The notes under the pieces were generated by a model. The model searched no databases and was not told the DNA's origin. It saw nothing but the letters and a program-made list of their open reading frames with translations. From Rhodosporidiobolus odoratus (lineage: Eukaryota > Basidiomycota > Microbotryomycetes > Sporidiobolales > Sporidiobolaceae), in NCBI GenBank assembly GCA_034387635.1, contig JAOANU010000001.1:186001-250000 (forward strand): a stretch of DNA of 64,000 bases, in the 5' to 3' direction. Position numbers and translations under genes: made by a program. Positions 24,124-35,900 of the stretch are shown in pieces. Every line of letters starts with the position of its first letter. Position 1 is the stretch's first letter.

Positions 24124-25236
24124 TCAACCTGTTCCGACCTTCGCAACTTGCTTTTTGCCCTCCCCTCTCGTCAAGCGACGGGGAACGGCTCGCATCTCGC
24201 AGTCGAAGAACACGTTACAAGGACTATCTGCTGCGCTGGGGGCCGTCTTGTAGGGCACTGAGGAAGGGAGAGACTGTGCGAGAACTACTGCTGCCTGCCG
24301 GGTCCGAACTAGCGATGATGCTGCCTCTGTTTGGGAGCACCACCTGGTGGTCAGTACTGCGCGTTCGAGGGAGTAACTCCCAGTTCCACGAGATAACATG
24401 CAGTGGTATGTGGAGGAAATACTTGCCTGAGAACGACCAATCAGGTGATCAGGCTGCGCGTAAGGGGAGGGGAGGATCAATCCTGCGCAAACCCAGCAGC
24501 CTAAGCAGCAGAGACCAGAGAGAGGAACTCGAATGCGCACCGGCACTTGAGCTGAATTCAGCGCCTGCTGCAGCGCCTCGTGGCTGTCCAAGACGTTCGG
24601 AGCGTTAAATCTCGGGTCTCGTCGCACTGGGGAGTACCGTCTGAGGATGCTATTGGGCAGTACGACATCTGCCAGCGTTTCCCGCGCCCGTCTGTAGTGG
24701 GCATGGTGTGGCAGTGGATAATCTGGCAGGAGGGAAAAAGGCATAAGTAACAGGAGCACGGTACAGTCGAGGTTACAGGCAACTCACGAGGGTCGCGGCG
24801 TCCTTCGTTTTCTGTGCTCGGTTCGGGCTCAGAGTCATCCGGATCGTAATCGTAGGGGGTTTTGTTTTTCTTGATGTACGTCGCGACTTGTTTAGTCGTG
24901 AAGTAGGCATTTGACTGCGGATCGAGCACCTGACGGTCCTGCATGAAAGCGCAGACAAGCATGTTGCGGGTATACGTGCCCCCCATGAAGAAATAGGCAT
25001 ATTTTCGGTTGCTGTTTCGTGCCTCGCACACTGATTGAAAGGCCTGGTAAGATGGTGTCACCTCGGAGGCGTCACAGTAGCGTTGAGCTGCCAACGCCAT
25101 CGCTCAGTGGTCAGACAGTAAGGAAGATTGTGTGGCTAGAAAGCACCGTACCTCGGGCCAAGACGCGCTTAACGCGGGCATCCCCCTGTGGTGGTGCGTC
25201 TCGCTCTCGGTGCGCATCAGAGCTTGTCAAATCCAT
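24124..25236 (-). CDS. Hypothetical protein
   Basis: Not recognised. The ATG at 25236 gives MDLTSSDAHRERDAPPQG. A GTACGG...CAG intron leads to AQRYCDASEVTPSYQAFQSV, then YAYFFMGGTYTRNMLVCAFM and FTTKQVATYIKKNKTPYDYD. An acidic linker (DPDDSEPEPSTENEG) follows. A second intron, starting GTGAGTTGCC and ending at CTGCCAG, joins DP to HYPLPHHAHYRRARETLADV, then FNAPNVLDSHEALQQALNSA. The frame stays open to a stop at 24124-24126 with a basic tail, LTRGEGKKQVAKVG. Clean splice phases and codon continuity make it a likely gene. The last part could contain a further intron near 24545. Confidence 0.55.
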
Positions 25237-26843
25237 GATGAGGTGTGGTAGTCTGGCGCAAAGAGTCATCAGCTATTCTGCGACACAGTAAACAGGACAG
25301 GGTGGAGTTGGAGGGCGGACTGAGTAGCTCGGTAATCGAGCTTGCGGAAAAGGTCGACTGCGGGCACGGGAGCGCTTCAGGCGGGGCCAGGCGTAACTGG
25401 TTGGACAGACGAGGTATGAGGTTGAACAGTAGAGAAGAAGAAGCAGAAAGACTCACGAGAGTCAGTTAAATGGTCAGCGAGAGGGGCTGTGCGTTACAAC
25501 ACGAAGCGGCGGGAGAGGCTGGTATACTAGATGAGGCGGGCGGGCGCGACCGAGATCGGGAAGGAGGCTAGACGGTTGCGCAGTGACGGTGAGAACGAGG
25601 CAAACTATCCGAGGCGCGAGCGGGACGAGATTCGAGGCAAGAGCAACCAAGGATGGGGAGGAATTTGCTTCCAGTGAACCAACTCCGCGGTGAGCCGATC
25701 CAGATCCCAGGACTTGCTGAGGATCGACTGCCTAGCTAAGCACTAGTTAGGTACCTAGCTAGGACCGTCCTGGACTTTGCGCCGAAGCTAGCCCTACACC
25801 GCCAAACCCTCGGTGGGTCAAGTCTAGCTAGTCTTTTCTGGGTCCCCTCTGGCCAGGTCTGGCGGCTGTCTATGTAACAAAATCACGGATGCCCGCGCGG
25901 TTCAAGCCCAGAGCGTCTAGATACGATAGAGCCAGCTGTCTAGTAGTTACCTCGCAGGAGACGTCGGGGGCCCGCGGACCCGGACCTCTGCCATTTTCCG
26001 ATCTAGGTGGGGTGCCCTTCGTCGGCTCGAGAGGACTGCGCGAGGAGCTGGGTTGTTTTGCAGTACTATACTGAGTCCCAAAGTCTTGGTTTGACTTGCC
26101 AAAGTCGAGAGCAAGAGAACCGCCCCACCTTAGCAGTGCTCGCTCTCGCTTCCTCGTCTGTTCCTGCCCGCTCCTCCCCCGTTGTCTGACGCCTTACTTT
26201 CCTGCTCATATACCTTGTACACTATCTACTCGCCTAGTCGCACGCGAACTCAGCCACTCCAAGGCCGGATCGCTGAAGTGGGGAGGTCGACGAGGATGAT
26301 AGAGGATGAGCTGATTGCCAAGGGTACGTCGCTGCTCGAGGTCTGTCATCCCGTAGAGACTGTACGACTGACTGCTGTAACCTAGCCCCGCCTCTGCAGG
26401 AGCCGTCTTGGTCGGAGCTGGCACAGGCAGATCCGGCAACAAGTATAACTGAACCGCGCAATGCCCGAGTGGTCGCAACCTCACTCGCGGACGCCTCCTC
26501 AGTCACCTCCAGAGTAAAGCGCACCTTCAAGTTGCTCGCGTCGCATCTGCGCTCGCGCCTCGTCGGCAAGTTCTCGCCAAGAAACGCCCTGCGGAACCTT
26601 CCCCGCCAGCAGACAAACGCCTTCGACTCTTCGGCAAAGCTGTGAGCCCTTGCTACTGTTCTGCCCTTTCGCTCGCCGCTGACCCGGATCTTCCCTCGCC
26701 CTGCCTCCTTGTGAATGCCCTGTCTTCCTGTGATCTTTTTCCCTCCTGCCCGTCTTCTTTCTCGCACTCCTGCCGGTCTTTCTGCACCTAACCATCTGTT
26801 CCTCAACCCTCGCGATTTTTCTCTTCCCTTCTTTGCCCCGTAG
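25237..26843. other. Long intergenic region with CTAG-rich cluster
   Basis: About 1.6 kb. Positions 25729-25842 are dense in CTAG and TAGCTA words. An open frame at about 26395-26646 has no recognisable domain. It does not supply the missing N-terminal half of the oxygenase that follows. Confidence 0.35.
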
Positions 26844-27098
26844 ATCTACCTCAACGACCACTCTGACAACGGCTGCACCACCTTCTTCGTCCCCTCCTCG
26901 CGCCTCTCGACCCTCAACGCCTTCCCCGTCAAGCCCGTGGCCGGCTGTGCTCTTGTCTTTCCCCACGACGACTCGATGCTGCACGAGGGTAGCCCCGTTG
27001 GGGAGGGTGGGGACAAGTATGTTATTCGGACCGAGGTTCTGTACGAGACCCAGCCGGTTGGGAAGGAGGGCGAGAAGGATGAGAATATTGTCGCTTGA
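26844..27098 (+). pseudogene. C-terminal half of a 2OG-Fe(II) oxygenase (prolyl-4-hydroxylase-like)
   Basis: The exon begins after a TTTGCCCCGTAG acceptor. It encodes IYLNDHSDNGCTTFF, then GCALVFPHDDSMLHEG and GGDKYVIRTEVLYE, then a charged tail to a stop at 27096-27098. This is the second half of the double-stranded beta-helix: the distal iron-binding His (LHEG) and the 2-oxoglutarate-binding Arg (YVIRTEV) are present. The N-terminal half with the HxD iron motif should lie directly upstream, but I find no such sequence in any frame back to about 26250. Either it is a truncated copy or its first exons are far diverged. Typed as pseudogene on that basis. Confidence 0.55.
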
Positions 27099-27322
27099 GA
27101 TTTGAGGGTTGTCGCTCGAGGTGCGCTTTCTTCTAGTCTCTCACTTCCACGTTGTCCCTTCTGGCTTTACGTCTCCTCCGACCTCGCTGAACGACCCGTC
27201 TGCTGCCACACGCTCGTTTCCGCACAGTCTCTTCGCAGGCTGTTGCGCGGGAAAGGCACGGCCTCGTGCGTTTTTTCGCGGTGGTTAGAGATACAGGTGC
27301 TTATCCGGCCCATCCTCACGGT

Positions 27323-29748
27323 ATGGAAGAAGTTTTTCGGCCTGCGGGCAGCTTTTTCAGTCTCACCAGCTATCATCTTGGCCTTCTTTTCTGCTATGGA
27401 CGGTGAGTCTGGCGCTTTTCCACCTTCTTCAGACTTGAACCTGTCGACCTCTCGCACCTTGCGCGCCGATTTGCTGGACAGACCAGCTGACCTTTCCCTC
27501 CTTACCTCCCCCTTTTTCCGTCCGCCTCTTCTCGCTATCCGAAACGTCCCTCTCCCTCCTACTTGATCTCTCCCCTGTTCTCTTCTGTGCAGCTTCGAGC
27601 TCTTTGCCAAAACTCGGCGCGACATTGCGCCGGAACAAGCGGCGAAGCGGTTGCGAGAAAAGGACGCGCAAAGTCCGATGATCAGCAAGCAAGTTCCGCC
27701 GGTCGACCAACTTCCCCCTCCTCCCTCGACTTCGCTTTCAGTCGCCGATCCCACTCAACAAGATGCTCCCTCCGCTTCTCCTTCCGCCTCTACTACAGCT
27801 GCTACTGCAGTCGCCGCGCCTTCAGCCGCTTTGACGTCGGCAGCAACTGCCTCCGCGACGCCACCCATTCCCGCCGTCCCTGCCGCTCCTTCACCCGCTC
27901 CCTCGACCCGTCCAACCTCCGGTCCCGGCTCTCGCCAACGCTGGACACCGGCGGAGGACGCTGAGCTGGTCAAGCTGGTCAAGCAAGTACCGCCGTTGAC
28001 TTGGACGGAAATAGGGGAGAAAATGGGCAGGAAGGGAGGAGGGTGCGGGATGAGGTGGTACAAGGTATCGAGGGCGAGGGTAGAGTCGGGTACGCCTATC
28101 TTTCGCTCTCATCGTGTCTGACTCGATGAAGAACAAGACTGCTTCCGCTCGTCGTCCTTCTCTCGCTCGCACGCTGACTTGACCTTGCACCTTCTTCGCT
28201 AGAACTGGCTGCGAAAGCTGCATCCGCGTCTCCGGCACCCCAAGAGTCAGCAAGCACGACCGGTGAGCCGCTCTCCCTTTCTTCCCATGGAACAGCTGCT
28301 TGACAAGTGCTTTTTGCGTAGGGTCCGCCGCTCCTTTCCCTTCTGTCGTCCAGCCTGTTCCGACTTTTGCGCCGACACCGCTCGATGCTATCGCCCCATC
28401 TCTTCAGCCTTTGCCGCACATGGTTGTCGGCTCTTCTTCCCCTGCTACTGCCGTTGCCGCCATCGCATCGCGGCCTACTCCCATCGAAGGGTCGACTTTG
28501 AAATCCCGCGCGAACCAGAATCGCCGAGTCGTCAACCCCGTGCGAACTGGCATTCCTATGCACGTCCTCACCACCGCCTTTCCTCCTGTTCTTCCTCCTT
28601 CCGCCGATCAAGCCGGCCACCCTGCCCGACGCCGGACCATTTACTATCGGTGCCCAACCTGCAGGCGTGCACGCCAACTCGGGACCTTGCTATCTGCCCG
28701 ATGCGGCAATAGTGGCGAACCCACCGGTTCCTTTCAGCAACAACACCGTCCTTTGTGGGCGTCGTACCAAAGCCATTCCGACCCTCAAAGCTGAGCTCGA
28801 AGCCGCTCGCACCGCACCGCCTCCGCCTCCTCCGGCACCGTCCGCCGAGGGAGAAGAGGAGCAGCCGAGGAAGAAGGTCAAGAAAAGGGGGAATACGGTT
28901 CATGTTTGTCCGGCGGAGAACTGTGGGGCGGCGTTCAAGAGGAGTGAGCATTTGAGGCGGCACTACAAGAGCGTCCATAGGGGGGAGAAGCGTGCGTACA
29001 CCTATCTCTCCCTCTCCGCATCCTGTCGCTCGAGGAGTATGCAAGTGGAATCTTCTGCCGAAACCTTACTTACGCTCTCTTCCCCTGGTCCCTTCTCAGC
29101 TTGGCCTTGTCAGATTGAAGGCTGCGGCAAGAGCTTCTCTCGCAAAGACAATCTGCAGCAACACGTTCGTCCCTTTCCTTCCTCCTCCCTTACGTTCCTC
29201 GCTGACCTCGCGTCCATCTACAGCAAGCCCTCATCCACCTCGTCCGCGCTTCTTACCATTACCCCGACGGAACCGTCACCGCTGATCCCCCCTCGCCTTC
29301 TTCCGCCGCCAATGTCAAGACTACCTTTGAAGCCGTCGAGATCAACCGCACGAACACCGATGGGACGAGGCCGAGCAGGGCGAGGAAGAAGGGGCCAGTC
29401 ACTGTCGGTACGCCAACAGTGGCTGCGGACCAGACGACCTCTACGGCAGGGCAACAACCGGGAATGAGCAACGACATCGACGGCTTGCTCGAGCTGTCGT
29501 CGACTTTCGATGGCGAGGCCGGCTCCGCTCTCCTCGACACCCTCGCCGGCTCGAAGCGCCCTTTAGCCACTGGGGGGGATGGGGGAGTGGGCGCGGCAGA
29601 CAAGCGCCCTCGTCTCGACCCCACCTCGACGACGACGGACCAGGCCCCGCAAACAAACGCCGGATTGGACATGCTCGCTGTCGCCTCTTCGGTCAGTAGT
29701 GCTCCGGCGACGGTGACCGGGGATGCAGCTGTGGGGGAGGGAAGATGA
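27323..29748 (+). CDS. Putative transcription factor: Myb/SANT-like domain plus two C2H2 zinc fingers
   Basis: The proposed ATG at 27323 opens MEEVFRPAGSFFSLTS. A GTGAGT...GTGCAG intron then joins in phase to FELFAKTRRDIAPEQAAKRL, a degenerate SANT-like stretch. After a Pro/Ser/Ala linker comes a clear Myb repeat: RQRWTPAEDAELVKLVKQ, LTWTEIGEKMG and GCGMRWY. About 200 residues of Pro/Ala/Ser-rich sequence lead to VCPAENCGAAFKRSEHLRRH (C-x4-C-x12-H-x4-H) and CQIEGCGKSFSRKDNLQQH. The last His of finger 2 is supplied across an intron by QALIH. The fingers resemble the Msn2/4 stress-response type. The C-terminus is low complexity and stops at 29746-29748. Myb and finger exons share a strand with compatible splice phases; the exact exon set between 28100 and 28700 is uncertain. 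Confidence 0.65.
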
Positions 29749-30697
29749 GTTAGGCTTGGCGGTCGGTAAAAAGCTTGTTCTGCCAGAGGACCCGGTTATT
29801 GAAAGGCTTGACGTACTCTTTTACGTGTCTCTTTTCCCCGGCGCGGGGAGTACAGATGCATGGCAGTGACGTGAACGTGAGCAGGAAGCTACCTGCGCAG
29901 GACACGCGCGTCCGGATCTCGCAATTTCGACGATCTCCCCGCTCAGGCAGTTCTCCAGCTTCTTGCGCCGCTCTCTACAGAGTCTACTCGCACCAGCACC
30001 TTCTCGTCCGAGTCTCTTTGACTCCCGCAGTGGCCGACGTTCCGCTTCAACCGCGCCGGTCCGGCCACTCTTTCATCACCGAACCGAGACTTGGCCAACT
30101 TTTTCTTTTGGGGAGAGCGGGCAACTCGCCGACGGCGGTCTTGGTTGACCGCTGTCCTTCCTCGACTTCCTCGACTGCCTACTGGCCTTGCTGCGTGATT
30201 TGCTGGTGTATAACGTTGGTACCACGGTCCACAGGTGCGTCCCAAGTCCGCGCCAAGCTAGGACAGGTAGGAGACATGCGGCACGATGTTGGGCTGAAGG
30301 GTTCAGCAACGGGTTCAGGGCCGCACGGATGATGGGAGACAACTCGAGCGGTTGGGAACGAGTACTAGTAGTGACCACGGGCACGAGCACGAACAAAACT
30401 AGGATTACTACCATCGAACGGTCTAGGCCCGGGGTAGGTTCGGAGGAGCCCGCCGCAGCCGCGGGAGATCCGAGAGCGCGCTATCCTCTCCTGACCACGG
30501 TTACCAACCGCGCTGTCTATTCACCACGGCTAGGAAGGCGCGCGCGCATCACATCACTAGTATGGGCGCCTCTGCGTCCTCACCTCTCGCTCCCACGCTC
30601 TCTCGACTCTCCCGCTCGACCCTCCTCGCTCGACCCTCTCCCGCCTAGATGTGCTTTTCGACTCCGACCCGCCGCATCAACTATCAGCCTGGCGACC
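29749..30697. other. Intergenic, about 950 bp, nothing recognised
   Basis: GC-rich, no codon structure I trust on either strand. Presumably holds the promoter of the next plus-strand gene. Confidence 0.35.
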
Positions 30698-32784
30698 ATG
30701 AAGTCGTCGAAGAGTGCGTTCTGCTTCCCCTCAGCCGCGCGCAGTAATTGGCCTGCTGACCGGTAGTCTGCCCCCTTCAAAGATGCTTCAACGTGCTTGC
30801 AGGCGCGTTCTGCAAGCCGTGCTACGAGGCAGGCAGAGGTCTGCAAGTCAGCTTTATTATCCGCCGCTTCGGCACCAACACTTCCCTCGTACGCTCGGTT
30901 CCCGTTCGTTCCAGCCGATGATCCCATCTGACCACGTCCTCTGCAGGCTTTTGTCGGCTGCAAGTGGTTTAAACGGAAGGACGGGAAGCACGCTCACTAT
31001 GCCCTCTTCCCCCGTGACCTTGGATTTGACACCCTCGAGCGGTGGGAGCTTTTGCGAGATACGTTGGTAGCCAACGGGTTCGATAACGACCGTACGCTGA
31101 GCTTCGTTGCCTCTTCTGATGAGCATCCGCTGACCCCATGACCCTGATGACCCTATGCAGACGAGCTACCGCACCTTGCACCAAGCAATCCGAGTTCCGG
31201 TACGCTTGCCCGCGTCTCCCTTCTCCTGTTTGCCCGTCCGTCGTGCGCCTTGCTGACAGCGTTGCTCTTTTACTGGGCTTGACACAGGCTTTTTTAAGAC
31301 GTCCGAGTCGCGGGGGCCGAGTGATGGACCGGCCAGCGCAAGGAGAGAGTGGGAGTCGAGGGGAGGGGATTTGGGTACGCCATCCGCCTTTCCGTTTGCT
31401 CTCATTTCAGTTTACTGACTTGCTGCTCGATCGTCGCTACCTCTGGACAGGTCTATCGGGGTCTGGCCAAGCCAAACCGGAGGAGATGGACGATAAACCG
31501 AAGCCTGACCGTTTCGGAGGATGTGAGTTAGCTCTGCCCCGTCTTTCTCAGCGGAGCAGTACTTAACAATCGCCTCAATGACACAGTCTACGCTAATCTC
31601 AATCCCTGCGCCTTCGATCCGGTTACTAGTAGCGAGATACGGACTGACATCGTCAGTCGAGGCTACACCGTCGGTCAGTCTCACTCTCTGCCGCTCGCTT
31701 CTTCTGTTCAGGTGAAGGACGCGGCTGACGCAGTGCCTCTACATGCACAGAAGAAGCAGGCGCAGAGTGGCTGTACGAGAGCTGTGCGCCACTTGATGCC
31801 GAAGCGGCGGCCGAAAACCATGGTGCGTTTCCGCTTCCGTTCTGCCGACCTTTCCGCAATTTGGGCTGAACGGTCCGCGCTCACGACCTTGGTGTACAGC
31901 TACCTCGCCATGTCGCTTGGAGGAACAAGCCCTTAAGCGTCGTGTCGATAAGAAGGAGAAAAAGAGGATTGCGAGCACGAGTGGCCATTCGTGTATGTCT
32001 GTTCTACCGTTTACGACTGTCACGGTCGTCGTCGCGACCGCGATGCTTACGCAACCCTCGACGTTGCAGTGCGACCTATCGACGTCATTGGGGAGTTGAT
32101 GGCGGAGAATGAGGACGAGCGACGTCTGTTTTTGTTTCCTTCCTTGACCTCCTGCTGCTAACCACGCCTTGTGAGAATGATCCTTACTGACTTTGGAGTG
32201 CTTCACTACACAGCATGTGGAGGTGCTGGGAAGCGTCGTCGTCTGAGTAAGTCCTTGTTGTCGCTTTCTTCTCCTGTTCGGCGGGTAAAGCGCGCTGACT
32301 CGCTCTCTTCCGCTCTTGTCGGCAGCTTCGTCCTCCTCGCAGGTTGCGGCTTCGAGTCCGAGCTCGTCGCGCCAGGTGCTGAAGGAGGGCAACGGTAGTA
32401 AGACGAAGGGCAGGAATGGTGCGTCGTTTCGATTCCCTTTTTCGGCGGTCTCATCTCGGGCATACGCGCCGAAGAGCTTGGTGCATGTGCAGTAGGTCCT
32501 GACTATTTGGTTTTGCAGCACCTGCACTCTTCTTCACCCCCCCTCCGCCTTCCCCACCGCCCGCTGTCTCCTCCCCCTCCGCTCGCATCACGCGCGGGCG
32601 GTACGGTGAGCTGTATTTGGGGACGCCGCCGCCTTCGTCAGATCCTTCCTCTGATGATCTCCCGCCGCCATCGTTGTTTGGGATGTCGTGCAGTGAGGAG
32701 AAGAAGAAGGAGATGGGTGGTCGGAGGGATGCGAAAGGCAAAGGGAAGGCGGTACTCGATCTGACTGAAGATGATGTTGAGTAG
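30698..32784 (+). CDS. Hypothetical multi-exon protein A (Cys/His-bearing N-terminus)
   Basis: Not recognised. The ATG at 30698 gives MKSSK. Splicing at GTGCGT...TTGCAG yields SAFCKPCYEAGRGLQVSF and IIRRFGTNTSL. A second intron leads to AFVGCKWFKRKDGKHAHYAL, then FPRDLGFDTLERWELLRDTL, then HELPHLAPSNPSS. The spaced C-x2-C, GTNTS and FVGCKWF loosely recall a GRF-type zinc ribbon, but the match is incomplete. Later exons give GGFYANLNPCAFDPVTSSEI, EAGAEWLYESCAPLDAEAAA and a Lys/Ser-rich region. The end is GKGKAVLDLTEDDVE, whose LDLTEDD resembles a SUMO-interaction motif. About ten short introns. It is followed 128 bp later by hypothetical protein B on the same strand. Confidence 0.6.
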
Positions 32785-32912
32785 ACGGGCTAGTATAAGT
32801 CCAGAAATGGAATGCCTTTGTTCTTAACGCTACGGTTTCTCACAAAGAGAGAGACCTCGGTTGCTTCTCGACTTTGTCGCTTAATTTGCTCGTTCTGCTA
32901 GATACATCCCGC

Positions 32913-35900
32913 ATGAGCGAATTCAGCAATTGGATACAGCTCCACGGTCTTCAAAAGCAACATGTACTGCTAGACCCGGATCCAGGGGACTTGCCCGTGC
33001 GTACATCTCTTGATTCGAGACTCGAGGATAGATGGGTGGACGGGCTGACTGACACTTGTCTCTGACAGGGTTTGGAGGAGTATATGAGCCAACATGCAGG
33101 TGGGACAGAGGCCACTTCCACCGCGTTGCATGTTCGTCCTCTACCGTTATACTTCGATGTGAACGCACATTTGACCGTGCTGCATAACTCTTCCTGCAGG
33201 AGCTTGCCTTGTCTGAAAAGACAGAGGGATTGCTGGTAAGAGGCTGCAATGCACTACTCTTCTGCATCAGGCCAGAGGAACTGACAAAGACTCGCCAGTT
33301 CCGGTCAAAGACTGGTGTTGTCCTGAACCCGCAGAAAAAGGAGGATCTCGACGCCGTGGACTGGCCCAAGGTCAATGGCTTTGTCTCGCTCTTCCGAAGC
33401 TCGAAGCCAGTCCGGGTAGCCAAGACCTACAGAAGTCAAGTATACGATGTAGCCAATGCAGTCGTCGTCGATGGTCCGATTGCCTATCCGCCGGTCGGCC
33501 TCTCTCTCATCTTCACCCTTGACTTCAAGTCCGAGGCGGAATATACGGCTATAACCGACCTTCTCGGGCGGTTCCCGGTGGGTAAAGACTGTAAAAGGCG
33601 CCCTTTCCGACACCTGCTGTCCGAAGGTGTACGGTTTTCCTGGTCCTGTACAATGCATCCCAGGATCTGACATTTCTCAAACAAACAGAGGCAATACACC
33701 TTCGACGATTACCACGGCCAAGGCGGTTCAGGTGCTCCCAGCGAGGCTCTGCATGGCCAGCTGTATCACCGGTCAACTGCTCAGTGCCGTGGAATCCGAC
33801 ACTGTGCTCACATGCCGCAGCAGTATTTGAGTGACGGAAGCCACTATTTTGTCACTCCAGAGCTGCTTGCCCGGTACAGCAAGGACGCGAGTGAGCTCCG
33901 TCACCGCACCGAGAATCGCACGAGCCATGATCGCTCCGCTTAGTGAGTTACAAGTCTCTTTCATTCCAGATTGGCACGGTAGCTGACTACATCTCTCAAG
34001 TCTTGCGCTTACTATCCTTGACCGTTTCCGTCGCGAGCAAGGCTGTCAAGCCACGGTCAACGGCGCCAAGTGTCAAGGTTCCTTGATTTTCCGTCTCTAC
34101 CATGTACGTCGGTCGCCTATGTACGCTCATATGCAGCAGCTGAACTCTTGTGGCGCAGGGGACTGACCCTTTGTTGTCTGCTGGCGCCTTCCGGTGCGAC
34201 AGTGGCGTCTCTCCCAATGCCGCTTCAACGAGCCACTTCCGATGCTCGTCAGAGATCGGCCTTGACCTGGGGATTGTACAAGCTGTGCTTTGAGGCTCGC
34301 CCGCCCCAGACTACTTCAAGATCGACCAAGCGTGTCTGCACAGCGTTGGGGGTGAGAGCAAAGCTACCCGTTGCAGTACACTCTTTTCTTGCTAAAACTT
34401 CCTGCTACACGTGCTCACTTTCACTTTGAACAGTCTTCCCTGCCTTGGATGGCAGCCGTCGAATCTACTTCCCAAATCTCGTCTACGCGCCATGTGGAGT
34501 CACCTACGTCACCTGTGAAGATCTCGGCAAGAATCCGCCTGTCAAAGAAGCATCCACCACGCCAAAGCGCAAGTCTCCGTCGTTAATCGACCCTCTCGTC
34601 CTTGTCAACCAGGATGGCTTATCTTCCTCAGCGCCAAGTACCTCTCAAGCTCGTCGGATCTTTCAGTTCTGTTTCGAAGGCCCCGACGGCAAAGGCCATT
34701 CTCACCCCCCACCTTTCTTCTCTCGTGTCCCCCTTCAAGCCCGAGGTGAGCTACAGGAGCTTGTCCTCCGGCGCGCGCGGCCTAGTACAACAGCCGACCA
34801 ATTTGTGCAGGGTAGGTTATTCTCCTTTCTCGTATTGCTGGACCCTCGGTCTCGGAACATCAATATTGACCGTTTCATTCATGTAGACAACCGGTCCAAG
34901 CTGCAGGATATTGCTCCAACGTATGTCTACCATGACCGTCTTCGTCGCGATTACCAGGCTGCCAAAGCTGCTGTCGGTTTCAAGGATGTCAATGGGCCCC
35001 CAGCCCGTGCGTGCCATCTGACTTTGGCTGAGTATACCCTTACTGATCAATCATATCCACTGTGGTAACGCAGGGGACCCAGTTGCCTGGCTTCAATGGT
35101 TCTGGAACGAACAAGTGAAGGTCGATGCCGATAGGCGCTATTTTTGGAATTGGGTTCAGTTGCCTGGTGGTGGTACGTATGACGTGCCTGACACCGCAAA
35201 CCGTCACTGACCAAGCTACTTCAGAATTCATTGCAGTCTTCCTTTACCGCGAGACCGCCATGCGTCTCGTCTCGTCTTCTGCTGACGGAGTCCGATACGG
35301 CTCGGGGGACGAGTCCTTCTCCGGCTGCCACTTGTCAGTGAGGGTCAAGGAGTACGCTTTTGTCTCGATGATCGACGGACGGAGTGAGTTTCATGCCTGC
35401 TCAGCCCCGTCTCTTGCGCCATTCTTCAGTCCATTTTCTCTTCTGCCACGTTTTCTTTCTCGTTGTACAGTGACACTCTGACATTTCTGTCAAACAGGAA
35501 CCCCCATAGGCCGAGTCCTTGCTCGGAAGGGCCAGGGCGCCGAACCCTGGGTTCTTGTCGTCGAGGCCTTTGACACCGCTGTGCGATATGCCACGGGCAA
35601 ACCGATTCCTTTCCGAACGGCACAGGCCGTCCACGGTCACCGCGGTGGACTGTGCCGGATTGTCTCTGACCTTGAGATCAACCACCTCAAGGCATGGGGC
35701 AAGCTTGCCTCCGGCGAATTTCTGAGGCATGTGCGGCTCGTCCGGACAACATTGACAAGCTCCCCGGAGGTAGGCCTCCTGCAACTGTCGAGGAGGCTAC
35801 CTTGACTGTGGTTGTGGCTGATGTGGTCCACGTGCAACGGTGAGCTGTCTCTCTGTAGCCTCTGCCAGCCCGTTTGGTCTCGCGGTGATACTGATTCTGT

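Noticed and set aside
25885..25925. tRNA gene around GGTTCAAGCCC
   Set aside because: Resembles a B-box, but no A-box at the right distance and no T-stem pairing.
26395..26646. N-terminal exon of the 2OG oxygenase fragment
   Set aside because: The frame is open but has no HxD or flanking helical pattern, and it ends in a stop before the intron that would join it to 26844.
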